Source: Amycolatopsis solani (GTDB taxonomy: Bacteria; Actinomycetota; Actinomycetes; Mycobacteriales; Pseudonocardiaceae). Taken from it: a stretch of DNA of 64,000 bases. Below are positions 11,315-19,653 of the stretch, piece after piece (positions within the stretch are counted from its first letter, which is position 1; each line of letters starts with the position of its first letter). Both the position numbers and the translations under genes were made by a program. Under the pieces are notes generated by a model. It saw only the letters and a list, made by a program, of their open reading frames with translations. It was not told the DNA's origin and made no database searches. The stretch covers positions 434,001 to 498,000 of the forward strand of contig NZ_JAWQJT010000004.1 of assembly GCF_033441515.1 (NCBI RefSeq), in the 5' to 3' direction.

Positions 11315-11411
11315 CCGGGCGAGCGCCCCAATGTGGCATTGGGTGCGTCAGACGCACCGAACGCCACATTGGGTGCGCTGGACGCACCGAACGCCACATT
11401 GGGGCGCTCGC
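11315..11411. repeat. Intergenic inverted repeat with CCAATGTGGC motifs
   Basis: Outer arms of 21 bp (11315-11335 and 11391-11411) are perfect reverse complements, starting GGGCGAGCGCCCCAATGTGG. Between them are further GCCACATTGG copies and a GTGCGTC/GACGCAC hairpin. A related array lies at 16627-16740. It sits between convergent genes (ends at 11298 and 11446), so termination is one possible role. Confidence 0.85.
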
Positions 11412-11445
11412 CCCGGGACGTCAGCCGGCTTGCGACGCGCGGCCG

Positions 11446-12456
11446 CTAGCCCGGCAGGTCGGCGTTGAGGTGGGCCAGGATGCCGTGCGGGAACGGGAGT
11501 TCCGGCGCACTCACCTCCGTCAGCCGGTCCAGCTGGGCGTCGGTCACCTCGAGCGTCAGCGCGCCCAGGGTTTCGGCGAGCTGCTCGGGTGACCGCGCGC
11601 CGATCAGCGGGGCCGGCATCGACGGGCGGCGCGTCACCCAGTGCAGTGCCACCTGGGCCGGGGTCGCGCCCACCTCGGCCGCGAGCTCGCGGACCGCGTC
11701 CAGCACGGCCCAGCGGGTTTCCGGCAGGGACCGGTAGGGCGCGCCGCCGGCGAGCCGGCCTTCCCCGCCGCCGTCGCGGGTGTACTTGCCGGAGAGGAAG
11801 CCGCCGCCGATCGCGCCCCACGGCTGGACCGCGATGCCGAACTCCCGCGCCAGCGGCACGAACTCGGCCTCGATCGCGCGCTCGATCAGGGAGTACTCCA
11901 GCTGCAGCGCCGTCACCGGCGGCCCGCCGAGCATCGCGGCCTTCGTCGCGTACCACGCCGGGACGTCGCTGAGGCCGACCGCGCGGATCTTGCCCGCGCG
12001 CACGAGGTCGCCGAACGCCGCCATCACCTCCTCGGCCGGGGTGAAGCCGTCCCAGATGTGCAGCCAGTACAGGTCGACGTGGTCGACGCCCAGCCGGCGC
12101 AGCGACGCTTCCAGCGACGCGACCATGTTCTTGCGCCCGTTGCTGCGGTGGCGGGGGTCCGAAAGCGGTTTCCCGCCGCTGAAGTCGGGCCCGGAGTACT
12201 TGGTGGCGAGCACGACGTCGTCGCGGCCGACGTCGCGGAGGAATTCGCCGACCAGCTCCTCGCTGCGGCCGGCGCTGTAGTTGTCGGCGGTGTCGACGAA
12301 GTTGCCGCCGCGCTCGGTGTAGGCACGGAAGACCTTGCGGGCGGTGTCGTCGTCGGCGCAGAGGGGGCCGGTTCCGAAGGTCATCGCGCCGAGCGCCAGC
12401 GGCGAGACGCGCAGTCCGGATCGGCCCAGCGGCCGGTAGTCGTCGAGTTCGGTCAT
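11446..12456 (-). CDS. Aldo/keto reductase
   Basis: A 336-residue NADPH-dependent (alpha/beta)8 reductase of the YajO/Tas-like AKR group. Visible motifs: the strand LALGAMTFG near the N-terminus, the catalytic Asp in VDTADNYSAGRSEELVG, the Lys in VLATKYSGP, the His region VDLYWLHIWD, and a C-terminal cofactor segment around PLIGARSPEQLAETL. The ATG at 12456 was chosen for the family-like start TELDDYRPLGRSGL; an upstream in-frame codon would add only five residues. Monocistronic between a repeat and a divergent secretion-related operon. Substrate unknown, probably a small aldehyde or ketone. Confidence 0.92.
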   Translation of the reverse strand: MTELDDYRPLGRSGLRVSPLALGAMTFGTGPLCADDDTARKVFRAYTERGGNFVDTADNYSAGRSEELVGEFLRDVGRDDVVLATKYSGPDFSGGKPLSDPRHRSNGRKNMVASLEASLRRLGVDHVDLYWLHIWDGFTPAEEVMAAFGDLVRAGKIRAVGLSDVPAWYATKAAMLGGPPVTALQLEYSLIERAIEAEFVPLAREFGIAVQPWGAIGGGFLSGKYTRDGGGEGRLAGGAPYRSLPETRWAVLDAVRELAAEVGATPAQVALHWVTRRPSMPAPLIGARSPEQLAETLGALTLEVTDAQLDRLTEVSAPELPFPHGILAHLNADLPG

Positions 12457-12632
12457 GACTCGATCGTGCAACCCGGAGCGCGGTCCGGGTCAACCCGATC
12501 GAGGGCATTAGCGGGCAACTTCGGGGAGTCATCCAGGCATATCCCCGGATAGCAGTGGATGAACGTCCGGTGTGCGCTAGCCTGTCCGGATCACGGGCGC
12601 CGGCCCGATCCCCGTCACGAGGAGTCGAATTC

Positions 12633-13160
12633 GTGCAACCCAACTTGGGGCCAGGTGAAGACTTCCAGCTGCTGCTCGAACGGCAGGTCCGGGAAATGCA
12701 GACCAAGGCCGCGGCGCTGAACGAAGCGATTTCCGCGGCCGGGGCCACGGTCCGCACCCGCGACGGCGCGGTCACCGTGACGCTCGCCCCGAACGGCGCC
12801 CTGACGAACCTCGAGCTCGGCCACCGCGCGTGCGAACTGGGTCCGGCGCGGCTGACCGCGACGATCATGGGTGCGGTGCGCGACGCCCAGCGCCAGACCG
12901 CCCGTGCCGTCGCCGACTCCTTCGCGACCATCAACGGCGACGGCGAGTCGACCGACATGGTCCGGTCCTTCCTCCCGCCGGATCCGCCGCCGGACGGCGA
13001 CTTCGCGTCGCCGGAGACCGCCGCCGAGCCCGAGCGGACCCCGCCGCCGGCCCCGCCCGCGCCGCCGCGCCCGGCCGGACCGCCGGCCGCGCCGCCGTCC
13101 GCCCCGCGTCGCCGTCCCCCGGCCGACGACCACTTCGACGACGAATCGAACCCCTGGTGA
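12633..13160 (+). CDS. YbaB/EbfC-like DNA-binding family protein
   Basis: A 175-residue protein whose first about 100 residues resemble the small YbaB/EbfC nucleoid-associated fold: a long N-terminal helix (FQLLLERQVREMQTKAAALN), a beta hairpin (VRTRDGAVTVTLAPNGALTNLEL) and a C-terminal helix. The rest (about 105-175) is Pro/Ala-rich and disordered, ending in an acidic [11 protein letters not shown] tail. AGGAG lies 8 nt before the GTG. Its stop overlaps the next start (GTGA), and two WXG100-like genes follow. In Actinobacteria, YbaB-like genes commonly precede such secretion-substrate genes; the role in that context is unknown. Confidence 0.78.
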   Translation: MQPNLGPGEDFQLLLERQVREMQTKAAALNEAISAAGATVRTRDGAVTVTLAPNGALTNLELGHRACELGPARLTATIMGAVRDAQRQTARAVADSFATINGDGESTDMVRSFLPPDPPPDGDFASPETAAEPERTPPPAPPAPPRPAGPPAAPPSAPRRRPPADDHFDDESNPW

Positions 13161-13471
13161 GCGGCGGCGGCTTCACGGTCTCTTCGGAGCCCCTGGCCAC
13201 CTTCGGCAAGCACCTCGACGAGCTGCAGAGCAACCTCAAGAGCACCTCCGACCTCGTCGGCGGCATGGTCTGCGACCCGGGCATGTTCGGGATCAACCCG
13301 GCGTGCCAGCTGATGGCCGCGGGCGCGAGCACCTGGACGGACAAGGCACGGCACCAGTTCGACGCCTACTCGAAGACCATCGGCGAGTTCGCCGACAAGG
13401 TCACCGAGGCCGCGAAGCGCTACCAGTCGGGTGAACAGGATGCGGTGAACTCGATCGTGAGGTTCGACTAG
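13157..13471 (+). CDS. WXG100/ESX-like small helical protein
   Basis: A 104-residue, mainly helical protein in the size range of type VII secretion partners. It has two predicted helices around a turn with [20 protein letters not shown], where the W may stand for the WXG tryptophan. Two cysteines (MVCDPG and NPACQL) are unusual for the family. It is coupled on both sides: GTGA with the YbaB-like gene and a TAGTG overlap with the next gene. I infer that it is a chaperone or partner for the larger downstream protein. No ESX core genes (EccC, EccD, MycP) are in the window. Confidence 0.7.
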   Translation: MSGGGFTVSSEPLATFGKHLDELQSNLKSTSDLVGGMVCDPGMFGINPACQLMAAGASTWTDKARHQFDAYSKTIGEFADKVTEAAKRYQSGEQDAVNSIVRFD

Positions 13472-15132
13472 TGGCCGACGACTACAAGAGCAAGGACGTC
13501 AGCCTCCACGGCTCGGAGCTGTTCAACAGCGACAACGCGTCGGCCGGCGCGGGCTTCTTCGAAGCGGCGATCGGCCTCGACAAAGCCGTCAAGGAAAACG
13601 ACAAGGTCGCGATCGGCATCGGCTCGGCGGGCATGGCGCTGGAGACGATCGGTCTCGTGCTCGACCCGATCGGCAGCCTGCTCACGGCCGGGATCGGCTG
13701 GCTCATCGAGCACATCACGATCCTGCGGTGGCCGCTGGACATCCTGATGGGCGACCCGATCGGCATCGCGGCGGCCAGCGAAGCGCTGACGGCGGAGAAG
13801 AAGAAGCTCGAGGAGTGGTCGACGCAGCACCAGCAGGCGCTCGACAAGCTGCTGAAGGAGTGGAGCGGCAACGCCGCGGACCAGTTCAAGAAGGACATGG
13901 ACGCGGTCACCGCGCAGCTGGGCTCGCTCGGCTGGTACCTCGACCAGGCCGGCAAGAACATGAAGATCGCGGGCGGCATCGTCGGCGCCTTCCGCGGCAT
14001 CCTCCGCGACCTGATCGCGATGCTCCTCGCGACGATCATCAAGGGCGCCCTGATCGCGGCAGCGCTGGCCCCGGTGACGTTCGGCGCGTCGATCGCCATC
14101 TTCATCGGCACGACGATCGGCACGGTGGCCACCGCGCTGGGCAAGATCGGCGCGAAGCTGGCCCAGCTGGCGAAGAAGCTCGGCGACCTGCTCCAGGCCC
14201 TGACGAAGATGGGCAAGGCGGGCGACGACCTGGCGGCGGTCAAGCCCCCGGCCGGCGGCCTCACGTCCACGCCCACACCGAAACCGACCCCGAAGCCCGA
14301 CCCGGCCCCGGCCCCGAAGCCCGAGCCGAAGCCGTCGTCGGCGACGCCGGAGCCGAAGCCGGAACCCAAGCCGGACACTACGCCCGAGCCCAAGCCGGAA
14401 CCGAAGCCGGACACGACGCCGTCGTCGTCCTCGGCGACCCCGGAACCCAAACCGGAACCGAAGCCTGACACCACCCCGTCCTCCTCCTCGACGACCCCGG
14501 AACCCAAACCGGAACCGAAGCCCGACACCACTCCCGAGCCGAAGCCAGAGCCCAAGCCGGAACCCGCGCCGTCTTCGTCCTCGGCCACGCCGGAACCCAA
14601 GCCGGAGCCCAAGCCCGACCCGAAACCAGAGCCCAAGCCCGAGCCGAAACCGGAGCCCGCGCCGTCCTCGTCGTCGGCGACCCCGGAACCCAAGCCGGAG
14701 CCCAAGCCCGACACCACCCCGGAACCGAAGCCGGAACCCGCGCCCTCATCATCGTCGGCCACCCCGGAACCCAAGCCGGACGCCACTCCCGAGCCCAAGC
14801 CGGACTCCACTCCGGCGCCGACTCCGGATCCCAAGCCGCACAAGCCGTTCACCGATCAGATGACCGACGTCATCAAGAACAAGCTGTCCCAAATGGACGG
14901 TGTGACGCCGGAAATCATGCAGAAGTTCGACAAGATCTCGAACTTCTCCGTGCACGAGCTCGGCAAGGTCTTCGGCAAGGAAGGCGCCGAAAAGTTCGAG
15001 TCGGCGATCAAGGTCATGACCGACCCGTGGTTCGGCAAGTCGGGCCTGGCCGGCAAGACCGTCGTCGACATGATCAAGGGTGTGCCCGCCAGCATCGGCA
15101 ACGTCACCGGCGGCGGGGACGACGACAAGTAG
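13471..15132 (+). CDS. Large WXG100-type protein with Pro/Lys/Glu repeat linker
   Basis: A 553-residue protein in three parts. The N-terminal part (1-about 255) is helical with a WXG-type motif ([13 protein letters not shown], near 130) and hydrophobic glycine-rich helices (about 170-220). The middle (about 268-455) is built from [10 protein letters not shown] and SSSSATPE units. The C-terminal part (about 460-553) is a compact helical region with [12 protein letters not shown] and [16 protein letters not shown], ending GGGDDDK. The layout resembles polymorphic secreted effectors: secretion domain, stalk, terminal domain. I cannot assign activity to the C-terminal part and see no immunity gene; the convergent pucR gene begins right after the stop. 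Confidence 0.75.
   Translation: MADDYKSKDVSLHGSELFNSDNASAGAGFFEAAIGLDKAVKENDKVAIGIGSAGMALETIGLVLDPIGSLLTAGIGWLIEHITILRWPLDILMGDPIGIAAASEALTAEKKKLEEWSTQHQQALDKLLKEWSGNAADQFKKDMDAVTAQLGSLGWYLDQAGKNMKIAGGIVGAFRGILRDLIAMLLATIIKGALIAAALAPVTFGASIAIFIGTTIGTVATALGKIGAKLAQLAKKLGDLLQALTKMGKAGDDLAAVKPPAGGLTSTPTPKPTPKPDPAPAPKPEPKPSSATPEPKPEPKPDTTPEPKPEPKPDTTPSSSSATPEPKPEPKPDTTPSSSSTTPEPKPEPKPDTTPEPKPEPKPEPAPSSSSATPEPKPEPKPDPKPEPKPEPKPEPAPSSSSATPEPKPEPKPDTTPEPKPEPAPSSSSATPEPKPDATPEPKPDSTPAPTPDPKPHKPFTDQMTDVIKNKLSQMDGVTPEIMQKFDKISNFSVHELGKVFGKEGAEKFESAIKVMTDPWFGKSGLAGKTVVDMIKGVPASIGNVTGGGDDDK
14272..14850 (+). repeat. Coding low-complexity repeats (PEPKP units)
   Basis: Tandem, imperfect codon repeats of CCGGAGCCCAAG type encode [10 protein letters not shown] blocks separated by SSSSATPE blocks, roughly 18-25 residues per block. 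Synonymous variation between copies suggests old expansion with some recent duplication. Predicted extended polyproline-like stalk with alternating charges. Confidence 0.85.
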
Positions 15133-16614
15133 TCACTCGAGGGTCACCGCCCGGGACGCGAGGTGCAGGGCCAGCCTCTCGTCCGGGCGGGACAGGTCCA
15201 CGCCGAGCAGCTGCGAAATCCGCGCCACTCGCGCGGCCACGGTGTTGCGGTGCACGCCCAGCACCGTGGCCGTCTCGGCGAGCGAGGACTCCGCGTCCAG
15301 GTAGGCCGCCAGGGTGCGGACCAGGTCGCCGGGCGCGTCCAGGAGCGGGGCGATCAGCGCCCGCGCGGCCGGCTCGAACGTGTCCGTGCGGGTCCACTCC
15401 AGCAGCAGCTGGGCCATGCCGAGCTGGTCGACGTGCAGGAAGTGCCCGGTTTCCGGCCGGGTCGCGGCGAGCCGGGCCGCGTCGCGGGCTTCCGCGACCG
15501 TCGCCGCGAGGCCTTCCGGGCGCGCGTGCGGCCGTCCGACGCCCATGTGCGCGCCCAGGCGGAACGTGCGGTGCGCCGCCTGCAGCCGGGTCGCCAGCGA
15601 GCGCACCCGGGCCGCGGTCGGCTCGTGGTCGAAGGTGACCCAGCCGGTCCAGCCGTCGCCGTGCTCGACGACCACCGCCTCGACGTCCTCCGCGCGCAGT
15701 GCCCGCACCACGTCCTGGGTGCGGGCCACCGTGTCGACCGCCGCCGGGACGCCGATGTGCAGCCCGACGTGCCAGCCGCCGAGCCGCCAGCCCGCGTCCG
15801 CGACGCGGCGGCGCAGGTCCGCGCCGGGCTCGGTGTCCAGGCGCAGCAGGTCGCCGAGCAACGCCGTGCGCGAGCGCGCGTCCCGTTCCAGTTCCAGCCG
15901 GTTGGCCAGCAGCCAGCGCTGGAGCACCCCGGCAGCCACCGCGAGCGCGGGCGGGACGACGTCGGCGCGCGCGGCTTCCGTCCCCCGCAGCTCGGCCGCC
16001 ACCCACAGCGCCGGCCGCTGCAGCAGCACGGGGTGGGCCACCAGCACGCCGTCGCCGAGCTCGGTCCGCTGCGGGACCGGCTCGTCGAGCCGGACGCGCC
16101 CGGTGACCTCACCGGCCAGCGGCGCACCGCGGTCGTCGAGCACGGCGACCGGTGAGCGCAGCAGCCGCCGCAGCACCGCGACGACCTCTTCGGGCGGGCG
16201 CAGCCGGTCGCCGAGCGCGCGGTGCGTGGCCAGCAGCAGGTCGGCGCGGTCCACTTCGGGAGCGGCGAGCAGCAGCCGGGCCTCGACGAGCAGGTCCAGC
16301 GGCGACGCACCGGTGCCCAGCAGCGGCACGGCCAGGCGGTCGGCGAGCAGGCGCGACGCGGCGAGCGGCTCGGCGCCGGGCAGCAACACCGCGGTCGCCC
16401 CGGCGTCGGCGCAGCGGCGCAGGAGTGCGTCGATCTGCCAGTCCGTCCCGGCGACCGGCCGGACGACGACGGTCAGTTCACCCGCCACCGGCGTGCGCGA
16501 AGCGTCCAAAGTGGCCTGAACCGTCGCGAGTGGACGGTCGAGCCCGGCCCCGCCGGCCAGCAGCCGGACGTGCGCCGCCCAGCCCGGCAACGCGAGCACC
16601 CGCCGCAGGCTCAC
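15133..16614 (-). CDS. PucR-family transcriptional regulator
   Basis: A 493-residue regulator. The N-terminus (about 1-125) is the PucR ligand-binding domain beginning VSLRRVLALPGWAAHVRLLAGG. The middle carries a GGDEF-like/CdaR region. The C-terminus (about 430-490) is the PucR HTH: AAYLDAESSLAETATVLGVH then RNTVAARVARISQLLG. PucR members respond to purine-catabolic or amino-acid-like metabolites. The GTG start follows a GGAGGGG ribosome-binding site. It is on the same strand as, and downstream of, the DUF917/hydantoinase/permease operon but is separated by a repeat array, so it probably regulates that operon. Its stop abuts the convergent gene with no gap. Confidence 0.92.
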   Translation of the reverse strand: MSLRRVLALPGWAAHVRLLAGGAGLDRPLATVQATLDASRTPVAGELTVVVRPVAGTDWQIDALLRRCADAGATAVLLPGAEPLAASRLLADRLAVPLLGTGASPLDLLVEARLLLAAPEVDRADLLLATHRALGDRLRPPEEVVAVLRRLLRSPVAVLDDRGAPLAGEVTGRVRLDEPVPQRTELGDGVLVAHPVLLQRPALWVAAELRGTEAARADVVPPALAVAAGVLQRWLLANRLELERDARSRTALLGDLLRLDTEPGADLRRRVADAGWRLGGWHVGLHIGVPAAVDTVARTQDVVRALRAEDVEAVVVEHGDGWTGWVTFDHEPTAARVRSLATRLQAAHRTFRLGAHMGVGRPHARPEGLAATVAEARDAARLAATRPETGHFLHVDQLGMAQLLLEWTRTDTFEPAARALIAPLLDAPGDLVRTLAAYLDAESSLAETATVLGVHRNTVAARVARISQLLGVDLSRPDERLALHLASRAVTLE

Positions 16615-16626
16615 GACCCCCTCCCC

Positions 16627-16740
16627 CCAAGCGCCCCAATGTGGCGTTCGGTGCGCTGGACGCAACCAACGCCACATTGGGTGCGCTGGACGCACCGAAC
16701 GCCACATTGGGTGCGTTGAACGCACCCAATGTGGCGTTGG
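16627..16740. repeat. Array of CCAATGTGGCGTT inverted repeats
   Basis: Four alternating copies of CCAATGTGGCGTT/AACGCCACATTGG, joined by GTGCGCTGGACGCA-type spacers. The last two form a 20-bp perfect inverted repeat (16698-16717 and 16719-16738) around one G. Same family as 11315-11411. It lies between the pucR gene and the last gene of the DUF917 operon, and might end transcription or reduce read-through. Confidence 0.85.
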
Positions 16741-16759
16741 GGCGTTGTCGGCCGGGCGG

Positions 16760-17830
16760 TCACGGGAGGCCCACCGGGTCGCAGTCGATGCCGTACGCGC
16801 GGGGGCGCACCACCGGGAGCCACCGCGGGTCGGTCCAGAACGGGGCCGCCGCCAGGCGGACCACGTCGACCTCCACGCCCGCGCGGATCGCGTCGCACGA
16901 CACCGGCACGCCGGTGCGGTGGTCGAGCACCGACAGCACGTCCGGGGTGGACGCCACCGGGGTCCCGTCGCGCAGCGCGAGCAGGTATTCGTTCTCCATC
17001 TCCAGCCGCAGGAGCGCACCGTCGCGGTGGTCGGCCAGCGTGACGCTGCCGCGGCCGAAGCCCGGGCTGCCGTGCTGCCCGGGCCCGACGTGCCGCGCCA
17101 CTTCGAGGACCCGGCCGCGGGCCAGCACCGAGCCGTCCAGCGCCGCTTCGAGAGCCTCACGCGCCGGGCTCTCCCCAGCGGCCAGCACGCGGCGGCCGAG
17201 CGCCAGCGCGCCGCTCGTCGTCCCCGGTACCGCGCACGCGGCCAGCTCCCCGGCCGGGATGGGCGCGAGCGCGAACGCCGCCCAGCCGCCGGAGCCGGCC
17301 AGGAACGCTCGCGTGCCCCGCTCGACGACGGCGTCGGACCCGGCCGCCAGCACGACGACCTGGCCACCCGGCTCCGCCAGTGCCGCCGGCGCCACCCCGC
17401 GGCCGGTCGCGGCGACGGAGAACTGGTCGAGCCGCGGCAGCCCGCGGCCGGAGAGGTCGGCGTCGGCGTACCCCAGCCCGAGCTGCTCGGCCACGACCAG
17501 CGGCAGCAACCCGTTGAGGCCGCCGATCTCGATGGACATCAGCGCGTCGGCGCGCTCGCCGGTCCAGCGTTCGACGGCGGCCACCGCGGCCGCGAATTCG
17601 TCCCCGCCCGGCAGCTTCTCGGTGAACGCCGCCGTCGCGCCGACCACGCCGATCGGCACCACCCGGGCGGACGGCGGCAGGTCCGCCACCGGCGAGACCT
17701 CGAGCGAGCGGCCGTCCGAGAGCAACCGGCGCAGCAGCACGGCGGCGGTGACGGTGTCCCCGCCACCGCCGGACCCGAGCAGGGCCACCCCGCGTTCGAG
17801 GGCGGCCACGTCACCGGCGGCGATGCGCAT
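16760..17830 (-). CDS. DUF917 (S-Me-THD-like) family protein, copy 1
   Basis: A 356-residue member of the DUF917 family, also called the S-methyl-thiohydantoin desulfurase-like family. Hallmarks: LLGSGGGGDT near the N-terminus, an IEIGGLNGLLPL motif (about 100-112), a DADLSGRGLPRLDQF segment and a C-terminal LRLEMENEYLLA strand. It is the most divergent of three paralogues: MPIECGG is replaced by MSIEIGG and DADGMGRAFPELQ by DADLSGRGLPRLDQ. It starts 21 nt after the SDR stop. Family members are linked to hydantoin-like ring chemistry; the substrate here is unknown. Confidence 0.85.
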   Translation of the reverse strand: MRIAAGDVAALERGVALLGSGGGGDTVTAAVLLRRLLSDGRSLEVSPVADLPPSARVVPIGVVGATAAFTEKLPGGDEFAAAVAAVERWTGERADALMSIEIGGLNGLLPLVVAEQLGLGYADADLSGRGLPRLDQFSVAATGRGVAPAALAEPGGQVVVLAAGSDAVVERGTRAFLAGSGGWAAFALAPIPAGELAACAVPGTTSGALALGRRVLAAGESPAREALEAALDGSVLARGRVLEVARHVGPGQHGSPGFGRGSVTLADHRDGALLRLEMENEYLLALRDGTPVASTPDVLSVLDHRTGVPVSCDAIRAGVEVDVVRLAAAPFWTDPRWLPVVRPRAYGIDCDPVGLP

Positions 17831-17851
17831 GACTGACCACAGTAGACGAGC

Positions 17852-18562
17852 TCAGCGCAGGGCGTACCCACCGTCGGGGTAGAGCGTCGACCCGGTGGTG
17901 TACGTGCTGCCGAACAGGTACAGCACCGCATCGGCCACTTCGGACTCCTTCCCGACGCGGTGCAGCAGCGTGTCCCCGCGGTACTGCGCGAAGCTCGCCT
18001 CCCGGACCGCCGCGGGCCGCCCAGCCCACAGGTTGCCGTCGATCGTGCCCGGCGCGACGACGTTCACCCGGACCGGGGCCAGCTCGACCGCGAGCCCGCG
18101 GCCGAGCCCTTCGACGGCGGCGTTGCAGGCGACGTACGCGGGTGCGGCGCCCGGCGGCCGGACGCTCGCCGCGCCGGACATCAGCACGATCGACGCGTCG
18201 GGCGCCAGCTTCGGCACCGCGTGCTTGACGGCGTGGTACTGGCCCCAGAACTTCGTCACGAACGGGCTGGCCGCGTCCTCGTCGCTCAGCTCCCGCAGCG
18301 GCCCGACCGTGTAGGACGCGCCGGGCGTGAAGAGGTGGTCGACGCGGTCGAGGGCGCCGAAGAACGCGGCCAGCGAGTCCTGGCCGGTGCTGTCGACGAC
18401 CTGCCAGGTGGCCCCGATCTCCGCCCCGGCCGCCGCCAGCCGAGCCCGCGTGCGCCCGCCGAGGTGCACCGACGGACCCGCCGCGGCCGAACGCCGGGCC
18501 ACCGCCAGCCCGATCCCGGAACCGCCACCGATGATCACGACGTTCTTCCCGGCCAGGCTCAC
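17852..18562 (-). CDS. SDR-family oxidoreductase with altered catalytic site
   Basis: A 236-residue Rossmann-fold protein of the short-chain dehydrogenase/reductase family. The cofactor loop GGGSGIGLAVA is intact near the N-terminus, and the substrate-loop region VNVVAPGTIDGNLWAG is present. In the usual YxxxK motif the sequence is YVACN, so the lysine is replaced by asparagine; the upstream serine region reads LMSGAASVR. Either activity is altered or the protein now has a binding role. The GTG start overlaps the DUF917 stop upstream (GTGA), placing it in the operon between DUF917 copies 1 and 2. Confidence 0.87.
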   Translation of the reverse strand: MSLAGKNVVIIGGGSGIGLAVARRSAAAGPSVHLGGRTRARLAAAGAEIGATWQVVDSTGQDSLAAFFGALDRVDHLFTPGASYTVGPLRELSDEDAASPFVTKFWGQYHAVKHAVPKLAPDASIVLMSGAASVRPPGAAPAYVACNAAVEGLGRGLAVELAPVRVNVVAPGTIDGNLWAGRPAAVREASFAQYRGDTLLHRVGKESEVADAVLYLFGSTYTTGSTLYPDGGYALR

Positions 18563-19653
18563 GCGATCTCCTCGACGGGGACGAAGGCGTGCAGCAGCCC
18601 GAACGCGCCCGGGCCGAAGGTGTCCAGGGCCTCCGGCGTGCGCATCAGCGGCGGCGTCGAGATGCCGACAACGGTGACGCGCTGGCCGTACCGCAGCGTC
18701 TCGGTGGTGATCGGCTCGGCCGTCGACGACTCCAGCACGCAGACCAGGTCCGGCACCACGCACCGCACGGAACCATCCACAGTGGCCAGCAGGTTCTCGT
18801 TCTGGAACAGGATCTCCAGCTTGCTCGAACCGTCGAACGACACCGCCGCGGCCCGCCCGCGCGCGAAGCCCGCCTCGGTCCGGCGCTCCACATCGGACAC
18901 CTTGCCGCGGAACAGCACCCGCAGGTGCTCGTACGGCGTCTCGGCCAGCGCGGCGGCCAGCCGTTCGACCGGATCCTCGTTGGCTTCCCGCGCGAGCCGG
19001 ATCGCGCGGCCCACGGTCAGCGCCAGCGAAAGCGTTTGCGGCACGGCGGTCCGCTTCACGTCGGCGCCGCTCATCGCGTACTCGGCGATGTGCGCGACGC
19101 CGCCGAGCCGGATGGTGACGCCGCGGGCCAGCCACTCCATCCGCCGGTTGTCCGCGCCGGTGTCGATCACGGTCGTCTCGCCGCGTTCCCCGCCGATCGC
19201 CATCGGCGAGCCCGGGATACCGTAGACACCGAACGTCTCCATCTGCAGCTCCGGGAACGCCCGGCCCATGCCGTCGGCGTCCACCACCGGCAGCCCGAGC
19301 CGGGCGCCGACGATCAGCGGGATCATCGAGTTGATGCCCCCGCACTCGATCGGCATGGTCGCGTCGGCGCGCTTCCCTAGGTGCTTCTCCAGCGTCCGCA
19401 GGGCCAGCACGGGCTCGGCGCCGTTGGGCAGCTTCTCGTGCACGACGGTCGGCGCGCCCATCTGCGCGGTCGGGATCACCAGCGCGTCGTCGTCCACTTC
19501 GGACGGGTCGAGGATCGTGATCGGCCCGTGCTTCCGGATGGCCTCGCGCACGAGCAGCCGTCCGACGTACGGGTCACCGCCCCCGCCGGTGCCGAGCACG
19601 GCGGCGCCGCGGGCGAGGTCGGGCAGGTCGTCTTCGGTCAGGGTCCAGCTCAC
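18559..19653 (-). CDS. DUF917 (S-Me-THD-like) family protein, copy 2
   Basis: A 364-residue DUF917 protein with canonical motifs: AAVLGTGGGGDPYVGRL (about 17-33), MPIECGGINSMIPL (about 100-113), DADGMGRAFPELQM (about 124-137) and LFQNENLLATVDG (about 285). These Gly-rich and acidic motifs probably form a metal- or phosphate-binding site. The ATG overlaps the stop of copy 3 (ATGA), and its own stop overlaps the SDR start, so the four genes are translationally coupled. It closely resembles copy 3, suggesting tandem duplication with retention of a common active site. Confidence 0.88.
   Translation of the reverse strand: MSWTLTEDDLPDLARGAAVLGTGGGGDPYVGRLLVREAIRKHGPITILDPSEVDDDALVIPTAQMGAPTVVHEKLPNGAEPVLALRTLEKHLGKRADATMPIECGGINSMIPLIVGARLGLPVVDADGMGRAFPELQMETFGVYGIPGSPMAIGGERGETTVIDTGADNRRMEWLARGVTIRLGGVAHIAEYAMSGADVKRTAVPQTLSLALTVGRAIRLAREANEDPVERLAAALAETPYEHLRVLFRGKVSDVERRTEAGFARGRAAAVSFDGSSKLEILFQNENLLATVDGSVRCVVPDLVCVLESSTAEPITTETLRYGQRVTVVGISTPPLMRTPEALDTFGPGAFGLLHAFVPVEEIA

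Noticed and set aside
13482..14852. Minus-strand open frame with GSG/FGSG repeats opposite the PEPKP protein
   Set aside because: It is the reverse reading of the PEPKP repeats and has no ribosome-binding site or family resemblance.
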